Notes: generated by a model from the sequence alone, not told the origin. Counted from the first letter of the stretch, positions 37,118 to 45,001 are shown. The stretch: 64,000 bases of DNA from JANQRX01 sp963663975 (GCA_963663975.2 CAXXRA010000001.1:62001-126000), one strand, 5' to 3'. Made by a program: numbers and translations.

Positions 37118-37942
37118 ATGGACGACTATGCCCACTGCGCGGATCTGGTGCGACGCCGCGATCGCGACCGGTATCTGTGCGACCTGTTTGCGCCCCAAAC
37201 CGTGCGGCGCCATCTGTTCGCCCTTCATGCCTTCGACATCGAGACCGGTCGCATTCGCGATTCGGTGAGCGAGCCGCAGCTGGGGGAGATCCGCCTGCAA
37301 TGGTGGCGCGATGCTCTCAACGGTGAGGCCGGTGGCCATCCGGTGGCGGCCGCGTTGACGGCGACCATGGCCGAATGCAGGCTGCCGGCGGACGCCTTCT
37401 CGGCGTTTCTCGAAGCCCGTGCCTTCGATCTCTATGACGATCCCATGCCCGATCAGGCGACCCTGGAGGGTTATTCCGGCCAGACCTCGTCAATGCTGCT
37501 TCAGATGGCCGTGATGGCAGTGGCCCCGGCGACCGCTGCCGAGGCGGCGACCGCGTGCGGGCACGCCGGGGTGGCGCTGACGATGTTTCGTGTTCTGAAA
37601 CGCCTGACGGTGGCGCCGGCCGCCGCGCAGGCCTTTCTGCCCGGCGATCTTATCGACCGGCATGGGGTCGACCGCGGCGCGCTGGCCAAAGGTGACATCA
37701 CGCCGGGGCTTGTGGCGGCGCTGGCCGAATTTCGTCGGGCGGCACGCGACCACCTTGCGCTGGCGGAAGCGGCGGCCGGCCGGCTCGCCAACCGACCACG
37801 GGCAGTGTTGCTGCCGCTGGCGCTGCTGCGGCCCACCCTGGACAGGATGGACCGCTTGCAGAATAAGCCGTTCGGCACGGGCGCGGAGCTTGCGCCGTGG
37901 CGGCGTCAGTGGCTGATCTGGAAGGCCGCCCGGCGGTTTTAG
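37118..37942 (+). CDS. squalene/phytoene synthase family protein
   Basis: A 274-residue protein of the trans-isoprenyl diphosphate synthase head-to-head family, similar to the group that includes NDUFAF6. Conserved blocks are FAPQTVRRHLFALHAFDIE, LGEIRLQWWRDALNG and the second region AGVALTMFRVLKRL followed by LPGDLIDRHG. The first aspartate-rich motif of true synthases is poorly preserved, so catalysis is uncertain. ATG 37118 is preferred; GTG 37112 is possible. Upstream codons lie in MITE copy 3, which probably replaced the original leader region. Confidence 0.82.
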   Translation: MDDYAHCADLVRRRDRDRYLCDLFAPQTVRRHLFALHAFDIETGRIRDSVSEPQLGEIRLQWWRDALNGEAGGHPVAAALTATMAECRLPADAFSAFLEARAFDLYDDPMPDQATLEGYSGQTSSMLLQMAVMAVAPATAAEAATACGHAGVALTMFRVLKRLTVAPAAAQAFLPGDLIDRHGVDRGALAKGDITPGLVAALAEFRRAARDHLALAEAAAGRLANRPRAVLLPLALLRPTLDRMDRLQNKPFGTGAELAPWRRQWLIWKAARRF

Positions 37943-37958
37943 AGTCCTTGATACCCGC

Positions 37959-38231
37959 TAGAGCGCTTTCGACCGACTCTGAGCCATTCTGACGGAGCGA
38001 TTTTGTGACAAGATCAAGTCAAGGTTCGATGAGCGTATCTGGATACGGTCGAGAGACTTGGCGTAGGAATGGGCGCCAAATCGCCCGTCCCTTCGGGTTT
38101 CCGATTGGCGGGCACCCAACGCCGAACCAATCTCGAACGATGCGGTGGCATCGCCCGTCGATCGTTTCGACGCTGGCTTGCCGCCCCAATCGCGAAACAG
38201 AATTGACCCAGAGTCGGTCGAAAGGGCTCTA
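37959..38231. repeat. MITE-like element, copy 4 (long form)
   Basis: Element 37961-38229 (269 bp) flanked by TA inside CTAG on both sides. This is the best-preserved copy: left arm GAGCGCTTTCGACCGACTCT and the inverted right arm GAGCCCTTTCGACCGACTCT pair over about 20 bases and then imperfectly for ten more. An IS481 element is inserted at the CTAG on its right border. Confidence 0.92.
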
Positions 38232-39197
38232 GCTGTGAAGCTTCAACAGGTTGTCCCGGTTCAGGCCGAGTCGGCTGATTGGTGTTTGTCGATTGAGGCT
38301 GGCATGGGGTCGATGCCAGTTGTAGCGGTGCTGCCATTTCGGCAGATCTGCTTTTCGCTGGTCTGAGTTGTGGAATTCGGTTGCGTAGGCCCATTCTCGC
38401 AACATTGTCTGGATGAAGCGTTCGGCCTTGCCGTTGGTCTGAGGCGTGTAGGGTTTGGTGCGGATATGCTTGATGGTGAGCCTTCGGCAGGCATCGCGGA
38501 AGGCCTTGGATCTGTAGCATGATCCATTGTCGGTCATGACGCGGGTGATGGTAACGCCGAGGGTGGCAAAGTAGGTTACGGCGGCTTCGAGGAAGGCCAC
38601 GGCGCTTTCCTTTTTCTCGTTCGGGAAGATGTCGGCAAAGCCGATGCGGGAATGGTCGTCGATGGCGACGTGGACATACTCCCAACCGGGCGCGGTGCCG
38701 TTATGGCGCTGGTTGCTCTGGTGCCTGCGATCGCCGGTGATGCGATGGCCGACACGATTGAAGCGACCGAGCTTCTTGATGTCCATATGGATGATTTCGC
38801 CTGGCGTTTCGCGCTCATAGCGCGGGCGTGGCTGGTTGGGCTCGAGGGCGGACAACAGGCTGAGGCCACGCCGCTTGAGAATACGGCTGACGGTCGCCCG
38901 GCTGAGGCCGAGTTCCTGGGCGATGTGGTCCTGCGTGCAACGAGCCCGGCGCAAGACCTCGACCGCTTCGCCGGTGGCCCAAGGCGTTTGGCTTGGCGAG
39001 GAATGGGGCCTGGAGGACCGGTCGGCAAGCCCGGCAATGCCCTCCGCGCGAAACCGGCCCAACCACTTGGCGACGGTCTTGGCCGTTGTCTTGAAACGGC
39101 GTGCGGCCTGAGCCTTCGTCATGGCCTCATCCATGACGGCGCAAACCATGGCCTCTCGACCTTTCGGCGTAAGATGGGCATTCTGGTGAACGTCCAT
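38229..39197 (-). CDS. IS481-family transposase
   Basis: DDE transposase with an N-terminal helix-turn-helix pair (TKAQAARRFKTTAKTVAKWL; ELGLSRATVSRILKRRG) and an rve integrase core. The catalytic residues are visible in DIKKLGR, AIDDHSRIGF, VMTDNGSCY and TNGKAERFIQTMLREWAY. ATG 39197 begins MDVHQNAHLTPKGRE, the usual family start. The frame has no stop of its own: the last codon AGC and the TAG that follows are completed by the CTAG target duplication outside the element. It is otherwise intact and plausibly active. Confidence 0.9.
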   Translation of the reverse strand: MDVHQNAHLTPKGREAMVCAVMDEAMTKAQAARRFKTTAKTVAKWLGRFRAEGIAGLADRSSRPHSSPSQTPWATGEAVEVLRRARCTQDHIAQELGLSRATVSRILKRRGLSLLSALEPNQPRPRYERETPGEIIHMDIKKLGRFNRVGHRITGDRRHQSNQRHNGTAPGWEYVHVAIDDHSRIGFADIFPNEKKESAVAFLEAAVTYFATLGVTITRVMTDNGSCYRSKAFRDACRRLTIKHIRTKPYTPQTNGKAERFIQTMLREWAYATEFHNSDQRKADLPKWQHRYNWHRPHASLNRQTPISRLGLNRDNLLKLHS

Positions 39198-39285
39198 TCG
39201 GTCCTCCGGAGAACCACTGACGTTGGCTGACATCAGCTTCTCTCGATAGGACCGAATGGACAACGTCCTGAAAATTCACAGCTAG
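38229..39285. mobile_element. IS481-family insertion sequence
   Basis: Element 38233-39281 (1049 bp) with a perfect 4-bp CTAG target duplication at 38229-38232 and 39282-39285. The ends are imperfect inverted repeats beginning CTGTGAA, sharing TTCA and GTTGTCC further in. It carries one transposase gene on the minus strand and is inserted exactly at the right border of MITE copy 4. Confidence 0.92.
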
Positions 39286-39639
39286 CCGTGGACGATCTCG
39301 ATCCGATCGCCCCAGAAGGCGACGTGATCCTTGATCTCGCCGACCTGCGGGCAGGGGTCGCGGGTAGTACCAGACCGCATCACCGGCGGTCTCTCCGCCG
39401 TCCGACAGATGATGGTAGGAGGCCACGCCCTTGAACGGGCAGGTGGTGTTGGTCTGGGACGGCTGCAGCACGTCGGCGACGACGTCCGCGCGCGGCACGT
39501 AGAGCCGTGCGGGATAGCTGCCCTCGGCCAGGTTGAGCGCGGCATCGGTTTCCGCGATGGTCTTACCGGCGAACCGGATCGAAATCTTCCCGTTGGCCGG
39601 GGTAATCGTGATGTCCCGGTCGAGGCACTGCTGAGCCAT
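39282..39639 (-). pseudogene. DUF427 protein, frameshifted
   Basis: Small beta-rich protein of the DUF427 family, unknown function. Frame 1 (start ATG 39639) encodes ARLYVPRADV and CPFKGVASYHHL up to AVWYYP. About one extra base near 39365 shifts it, and the expected ending VGEIKDHVAFWGDRIEIVHG is found in the next frame up to a TAG at 39282-39284. That stop lies inside the CTAG target site of the neighbouring IS481. It may be a real lesion or a sequence error. Confidence 0.85.
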
Positions 39640-39739
39640 TGTCTGGCACTCCTGATGTTGGAGAATTGGTGTTCTCTATATGGTACCAGGGGCCGCAATG
39701 TCAGGGTCGTTGCGGCCGGTCTCACACGGTTGTGACCAC

Positions 39740-40003
39740 AACAAAACCCGTACAGGATTTGGCCGCCGGAAGCTGGCAGCCGGCAAGGCAGAAAACGGCC
39801 CTGGCGCGCCCTCGAGCCAGCGGCGGGCGCGGCGGTGGCGCGTCACTACCGGATCGGGCGAAAACACGAATGGCGCGGGTGAGGTGGCCGGCGATCGACA
39901 TGATCGTCGCTCCCGCGATGATCCACGCGCCGACCCATGCGGGTGCATCGGCATCGACGCCGAGAGCCATGATCGCGATCCACCAATGCGCCGCCTTGGG
40001 ATT
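39740..40003 (-). pseudogene. C-terminal fragment of a LysE-type exporter, frameshifted
   Basis: The minus strand encodes NPKAAHWWIAIMALGVDADA and a second membrane-helix segment typical of the second half of LysE/RhtB exporters. After a frame change near 39850 it reads RARRWLEGAPGPFSALPAAS, resembling the LysE C-terminus. The N-terminal half is absent, because the sequence upstream of NPKAA is occupied by the truncated RfaH-like gene on the other strand. Confidence 0.7.
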
Positions 40004-40005
40004 GG

Positions 40006-40419
40006 TTGTTTGACCACAAGGCCGCACCGAAAGTGAGGCGCAAGCGGTCGACCGCGACCCGGCCGCTTTTCCCTGGCCATTTGTTCGCGCGCTTCGACCC
40101 CATGGTCGACGCCCATTGGGGGCGCATCTTCACCTCGCCGGGCGTGCGCGGCATGCTGACCGTCGGCGAGACGCCGGCGCGCGTGCCGGAGGCGATGATG
40201 GCCGAGGTTCGCAAGGCGGATTGCGACCTGGCGGCCGCCCCGCCGGTCGAGCAGTTTGCGGTGGGCGACGAGGTCGAGATGACGGGATCGCTGTTCCTCG
40301 GCCTCGGCGGCCGGATCGCGCGCCTGGACGGCAAGGGCAGGGCGCTTGTCCTGCTGAGATCGCTGGGCGGTAGCGAGGTCAAGACGATGGTGACCTTCGA
40401 CAAAATCATTGCGGTGTGA
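40006..40419 (+). pseudogene. N-terminally truncated RfaH/NusG-like protein
   Basis: A 137-codon frame matching RfaH/NusG specialised elongation factors from about residue 45 onward: RPLFPGHLFARFDP in the NGN domain, then a C-terminal KOW domain (FAVGDEVEMTGSLFLGLGG, MVTFDKIIAV). The N-terminal strand and helix of the NGN domain are missing and no good start codon exists (TTG 40006 is only the frame edge). It is therefore probably a remnant. Full-length relatives act as operon-specific antiterminators for surface polysaccharide clusters. Confidence 0.75.
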
Positions 40420-40628
40420 TACATCTTTGAATTGTTGTTCTTGCGTCGAGTTACCGAAGGTGGTCGGCTTGTTCGCCGGATGGCACAAGTATTTTGCAAC
40501 CGCATCCACCAAGGCCCAACCCGGCGATGACGGCTCTGGCTTGCCCTGTATGACGGCATCACGAAACCTGTGGTCAGTGCTCGTACAACCTCGGATAGCG
40601 CGTATGATGAGAGGGTGGTGCGATCAAG

Positions 40629-41078
40629 ATGGCAAAAATTAACAGAAGAGGAATTCTCAAGGGAACCATGGGTGTCGCGGCGTTCTTGGCGACGGGCACC
40701 GGCACTACCAATAGAGCACTTGCTTGTTCTACTTACGTAAATCCTACTTACGTAATAACCGATCGCTGCATCAAGTGTAAGTTCCAAGAATGCGTCGAAG
40801 TGTGCCCGGTCGACTGCATTTACGAGGGCGAGAACATGCTCGTCATCCATCCCGACGAATGCATCGAGTGTGGGGTGTGCGAACCCGAGTGCCCAGCCGA
40901 CGCGATCGTGCCTGGTACCGAACCCGAAGCGTGTGACTGGGTCGAGCACAACCTTAAATACGCCAAACTTTGGCCCAACATCACTGTCAAGCGCAGAGTG
41001 CCGCAGGATGCTCAACAATGGGTGGGGGTCCCCAACAAATTTGAGTTGTTTAGCCCCGATCCTGGAGAGGGAGATTGA
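40629..41078 (+). CDS. FdxA-type 7Fe-8S ferredoxin with an N-terminal Tat-like signal peptide
   Basis: A 149-residue protein. Residues 38-149 match FdxA ferredoxins: TYVITDRCIKCKFQECVEVC, then CPVDCIYEGENMLVIHP and CIECGVCEPECPADAIVP, with the full cysteine set for [3Fe-4S] plus [4Fe-4S], and the usual tail YAKLWPNITVKR. Standard FdxA proteins start at that TYV. Here 33 residues precede it, with NRRGILKG (twin-arginine-like), a hydrophobic AAFLATGTGT and a possible ALAC cleavage site. A GAGAGGG ribosome site lies upstream of ATG 40629. The first half is markedly AT-richer than its surroundings. It is probably exported, folded, by TatABC. Confidence 0.82.
   Translation: MAKINRRGILKGTMGVAAFLATGTGTTNRALACSTYVNPTYVITDRCIKCKFQECVEVCPVDCIYEGENMLVIHPDECIECGVCEPECPADAIVPGTEPEACDWVEHNLKYAKLWPNITVKRRVPQDAQQWVGVPNKFELFSPDPGEGD
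40729..40755 (+). repeat. 12-bp direct repeat at the signal/ferredoxin junction
   Basis: CTACTTACGTAA occurs at 40729-40740 and again at 40744-40755, encoding TYV twice in frame (TYVNPTYVIT). It lies exactly where the added signal peptide meets the normal FdxA N-terminus. Confidence 0.9.
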
Positions 41079-41178
41079 TGCCTGGCTAGACCCGAATCAA
41101 TCATCGGGTGATCCAAGATCCAAGTGCCGGCCAAAATAAAATGGCACAACCCAGACGGTGTTTAAATGGTGCGCGTAT

Positions 41179-41637
41179 ATGAATAAATTCGTTTACGGTG
41201 CATTTGGTTCAATAGTTCCAGACGTCCTAACTTTCTGGTCCAAGCGATTTGTTATGCTATCTTTGTTAGAATTTAATCTAATTCAGTATGCGGTTGCGGC
41301 GATTATTTATGCGATGGTTGCCGGGACTGTTGCTCGGATTTACCCGTACAGCCACACCAGAGATCCTCGCTGGAACGCCCTAGTGGTGGGAATCACTTTG
41401 CCTTTCATTGTCTCCGGGTTGATTGCAGTGGCTGACAGAGCAATCCCTATGCTGGAGGAGCCCACGGTTCAATTTCCCGAGTGGCTGACCTCCTGGAGGA
41501 GCCCACGGTTCAATTTCCCGACCCTCCTGGCACTCCTCTCACTCCTCTCACTCCCCCCACTGCCGGCACTCCCGCCACTTTTGACACAGCGCCCGGCAGT
41601 TTGTTGGATTTGCTGGCACTTTTCTGAGGCGGCCTGA
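41179..41637 (+). CDS. small membrane protein, unknown function, C-terminus altered by a duplication
   Basis: ATG 41179 opens an AT-rich gene with two membrane segments (IQYAVAAIIYAMVAGTVARI and ALVVGITLPFIVSGLIAVA). After residue about 92 the sequence LEEPTVQFPE is followed by a repeat of the same DNA (41452-41480 and 41493-41521, 29 bases each, offset 41), which shifts the frame to a hydrophobic Leu/Pro tail ending at 41637. Without the repeat the tail would read PDPPGTPLTPLTPPTAGTPA and stop at TGA 41625-41627. It lies 100 bases after the ferredoxin and may share its transcript. The family is unknown. Confidence 0.55.
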   Translation: MNKFVYGAFGSIVPDVLTFWSKRFVMLSLLEFNLIQYAVAAIIYAMVAGTVARIYPYSHTRDPRWNALVVGITLPFIVSGLIAVADRAIPMLEEPTVQFPEWLTSWRSPRFNFPTLLALLSLLSLPPLPALPPLLTQRPAVCWICWHFSEAA

Positions 41638-41838
41638 TCTGGACTCGCAGAAGCGAATCGGTCTAGCGATTGCCGCCAGTAAGTGTTGCGTGCAGCGTGT
41701 CCGGCTCGGCCCCACCGTGCGGGAGTTCAGTTTCGCATCGGTTGCGTGGGGTGATGTCCGGCGACTGAGTATCAGGTGATCTAGCGGGAAATCCGAGTCA
41801 CCGCTGCTGCGGATGGATGCTATGTCCAAGATGCCCGA

Positions 41839-41864
41839 AACCCAGCCCAGCGGCTGGGTTTTTT
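41839..41864 (+). terminator. rho-independent terminator
   Basis: A perfect 9-bp stem AACCCAGCC / GGCTGGGTT with a 4-base loop is followed by a run of six Ts. It ends the plus-strand transcript of the ferredoxin and membrane-protein region and precedes the HNH remnant. Confidence 0.88.
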
Positions 41865-41939
41865 GATTCCAAGGGTAGAGCGCGAGGGTGAGCTTTGGTC
41901 GGCTCAATGTGCCTCCCCGTCTCAGCAACGGGCTCACCG

Positions 41940-42362
41940 CCGGGCTCACCCAAAAACCATGCCGCAGCTACCGCAAGCGCTCCGTCCGCCGGGCTCAGGC
42001 GCTACGCGTCAGGCAGCGCGGCGGCAACACGATCGGGATCGCGGCAGCGCTCGGCAGCGTGGCTACGATTCCAAGTGGGACAGGGTCTCCAAGGGATTGG
42101 CGCCGAGCCCACCCGCTGTGCCGGCTGCCATGCGGTCGGCCTAGTCAGGCCGGCGGAGGTCACCGACCACGTCGTTCCCCACAAGGGCGACCAGGCGCTG
42201 TTCTGGTCTGAGGACAACCTGCAATCAGGGTGCTCCTGGCACCACGACACCGTCAAACAGCGCCTCGAGGCATTATATCAGGCTGGAGCAATCGCCGCCT
42301 CCGCCCTTCGCCTCGACAGCGCCGAAGCCATCGCCCTGACTCGCGCCCTCGATCGGAGTTGA
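41940..42362 (+). pseudogene. phage-type HNH endonuclease remnant
   Basis: Parts of a phage HNH nuclease occur in three frames: RGYDSKWDRVSK (around 42060), then DWRRAHPLC (around 42100), then RCAGCHAVGLVRPAEVTDHV with VVPHKGDQALFWSEDNLQ and a W-H-H-D close to 42245. Such proteins normally read these blocks in one frame, so at least two indels have occurred. Small HNH genes usually sit beside terminase genes in prophages, but no terminase was recognised here. Confidence 0.75.
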
Positions 42363-42518
42363 CGCAGCGATCAGGCCAGAGGGTCTCCTGCCATTCGGCC
42401 GGCTGCCAGGGAAGTGCTGACGATGGCAAGAACATTGGGGCCCGGGCTCAGAATGCCGAGCATGTAGGATCCATAGGCAACCAGGTTGCCGGGGAGCTAC
42501 GGACCAAGAGTGTCCAAG

Positions 42519-44027
42519 CTAGTCCCCGACCGCTGAGGCGCGGCTTTCGGCCGCGGCAATGTCTGGGTGGCCGCCCGAGCCGCTCTGACTAAGCCCCGTT
42601 TCCGTTTCAGTTCCGGCGCCGTCCCTCAGCCAGCGATCGAGGTCGGCCAGCGCCCGCGCGCTGATTGCCCGCCGCCTGGCCACGGTCTTTTCCTTGCCCT
42701 TGGGCCGGCGGCCCTCGGTCGGCGGAACGGCGACCGGCGGGAACAGGCCGAAATTCACGTTCATCGGCTGAAACGATTTGCCGGTAGGCTCGTCGGCCGC
42801 CAGATGGCCGCCGGTGAGGTGGTTGATCAGGGCGCCCAGTGCCGTCGTCGCAGGCGGGATCGAAACCGGTTCGTTCAGTTGCTCGGCCGCGGCAAAGCGG
42901 CCCGCCAGCAGTCCCATGGCAGCCGATTCCACATAGCCTTCGCAGCCGGTGATCTGGCCGGCGAAACGGAGCCGCGGCTGGGCCTTGAGCCGCAGCTCCC
43001 CGTCCAGCAGGGCGGGCGCGTTCAGATAGGTGTTGCGGTGCATGCCGCCGAGGCGGGCGAACTGGGCGTGCTCGAGGCCGGGGATCATCCGCAGGATGTC
43101 GGCCTGGGTGCGGTATTTCAGACGGGTCTGGAAGCCCACCATATTGAACAGCGTGGCCAGCGCGTTGTCCTGGCGCAGTTGGACGACGGCGTGGGGTTTG
43201 ACATCGGGCCGGCGCGGATTGGTCAGTCCGACCGGCTTCATCGGACCGAATCTCAGCGTCTCGCGGCCGCGCTCGGCCATCACCTCGATCGGCAGGCAGC
43301 CGTCGAAATAGGGAATGGTCTCCCAGGCGTGTTGAAGATGCGGCTCGCCGCCGGTCAGCGCATCGACAAACGCTTCATACCGGTCGCGATCGAGCGGGCA
43401 GTTGATGTAGTCGGCGCCGGTGCCGCCGGGGCCGGCCTTGTCGTAACGCGACTGGAACCAGGCGACATCCATGTCGATGGTGTCGAAGTGGACGATCGGC
43501 GCGATGGCATCGAAGAAGGCGAGCTGATCGGTCCCGGTCAACTCGCTCACGGCGGCCGCCAGGGCGTCGGAGGTGAGCGGTCCGGTGGCGATGATGACGC
43601 TGGTCCACGCCGCCGGCGGCAGCCCGGCGACCTCGTCTCGTTCAATCGTTATTGCGGGTTGGGACTCGACCGCTTCGGTGACGGCTTGCGAGAATCCCAC
43701 GCGGTCCACTGCCAGCGCCCCGCCGGCCGGCACCTGGTGAGCGTCGGCGGCGGACATGATGAGCGAGCCGGCGCGGCGCAGTTCCTCGTGCAGGAGGCCG
43801 ACGGCGTTGTTGTGGTGATCGTCCGACCGAAACGAATTGGAGCAAACCAGTTCGGCCAGCCCGTCGGTGAGGTGGGCGGCGGTGCCCCGGCCCGGGCGCA
43901 TCTCGTGCAGGACCACCGGCAGCCCGCGCGCGGCAATCTGCCAGACGCGGTCCACTCCGATCGGCCGGCCAGGCCGTTCCTCCGCCGACGGCGACGTGAA
44001 TTGGGCAAACCAGTTCGGCCAGATCAT
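42519..44027 (-). pseudogene. trmFO: TrmFO tRNA (m5U54) methyltransferase with scrambled 5' end
   Basis: Folate/FAD-dependent enzyme that methylates U54 of tRNA. From about 43945 down to the stop at 42519 the protein is normal (QIAARGLPVVLHEMRP, LAELVCSNSFRSDDHHNNAV, NVNFGLFPPV). The FAD-binding start, expected as HVVGGGLAGSEAAWQIA, is spread over three frames: HVAVGGG, GLAGRSE and WQIA, with several small insertions. Further upstream (44000-44075) is a second, shortened copy of the same region (AGSAEAAWQ, HEM, then an 18-base exact match to the LAELVC codons). The displayed N-terminus MIWPNWFAQFT is therefore an artefact of this rearrangement, and the enzyme is probably non-functional. Confidence 0.85.
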
Positions 44028-44206
44028 CTCGTGCGCCGGAAACTGCCAGGCGGCCTCCGCGGAGCCGGCTTGGGAGAGAATCGCCGGAAACTAGCGCGGC
44101 CGCCGGGGAGGAGATCGGCGGGCGCTTTCCTACGCGGACAACTGATCTGGGAGGAAGTCAGGTGTCCATATCGTCGGAGCGAGGGAGGAGAACGCTCCAG
44201 GCGAAT

Positions 44207-44392
44207 TTAGAGTCCTGCCGAACGGCGTGCGACCGAACGGAGGTCGTATCGGGAAATCCCACCGCCGGGTGAGGTCATCGAGCTCGGGTCATCGAGCTCC
44301 CGGTTTGTCAGCCGGGCCAGCTCGCCGATGGTCTGGCGATAACGACGCCAGGCGCGATAGTTTTCAACGAACCTGTTGTTCATGGCTTGCAC
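44207..44392 (-). CDS. DUF1127 small protein with a 13-bp internal duplication
   Basis: A 61-residue arginine-rich protein of the DUF1127 family (RYRQTIGELARLTNRELDD then GISRYDLRSVARRS), often linked to phosphate or RNA metabolism in alphaproteobacteria. A tandem copy of GGTCATCGAGCTC (44272-44300) adds a few residues between NREL and GISRYD, in frame. The position next to trmFO is the usual one. Confidence 0.75.
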   Translation of the reverse strand: MQAMNNRFVENYRAWRRYRQTIGELARLTNRELDDPSSMTSPGGGISRYDLRSVARRSAGL

Positions 44393-44581
44393 CTTTCGAA
44401 TTCGTGCCGCTTACTCTGGTCGCTCGGACGTAATTGCCCGTCGACGAGGGTGAAGATAGGCGAGTCATTGCGACCTGTGCAGCCGAAATTTCGCATACCT
44501 GAGATGCATTTATCGCAGTGCAGCACAATTTCGTCACATATGTTGCGGCGCGGTAAAACCGCGATGGGGCGGCTCTAGAAA

Positions 44582-45001
44582 ATGCGCCAGGCAAGCGGTC
44601 GTGTGAGCATCGAAACCGGCGGCAAGGGGCTCGTCGACATCACCGGCGAAGTCAGCGCCTGGCTCGACCTCCAGGACATCGAAACCGGCCTTGTGACCCT
44701 GTTCTGCCGCCACACCTCGGCCTCGCTGACCATTCAGGAAAACGCCGATCCCGACGTGCAGGTCGATCTCGAGGCGTTCTTTGAAGCTATCGCGCCGGAG
44801 GATCCCGGCCGCTATGTCCACCGCCTGGAAGGGTCCGACGACATGCCGGCCCATATCCGCTCAGCCCTGACCGACACCAGCCTGTCGATCCCGATCGCCG
44901 AGGGCCGGATGGTGCTCGGCACCTGGCAGGGGATTTACCTGTTCGAACATCGCGCCCGGCCGCATCGTCGCGAGGTGGCGTTGCATGTGGTCGGGGAGTA
45001 G
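44582..45001 (+). CDS. YjbQ (UPF0047) family protein
   Basis: A 139-residue protein of the YjbQ family, reported to have thiamine-phosphate-synthase-like activity in some bacteria, true role unclear. The signature FCRHTSASLTIQENADPDV and the HxxxxxDDMPAHIRSAL block, plus the ending GTWQGIYLFEHR, are all present. Length is normal. It has its own upstream region and no close operon partner. Confidence 0.93.
   Translation: MRQASGRVSIETGGKGLVDITGEVSAWLDLQDIETGLVTLFCRHTSASLTIQENADPDVQVDLEAFFEAIAPEDPGRYVHRLEGSDDMPAHIRSALTDTSLSIPIAEGRMVLGTWQGIYLFEHRARPHRREVALHVVGE

Noticed and set aside
32731..38231. The four repeated units as a CRISPR array or a non-coding RNA family
   Set aside because: They are dispersed, of unequal length, flanked by TA and carry terminal inverted repeats. 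There are no regular spacers and no cas genes.
41179..41637. The small two-helix membrane protein as a phage holin
   Set aside because: No lysis partner and no phage gene in frame nearby. The helices and the Pro/Thr-rich tail do not match a holin class that I recognise.
42567..44210. A 547-codon open frame antisense to trmFO
   Set aside because: The sense strand has clear TrmFO motifs. The antisense product has only biased composition.
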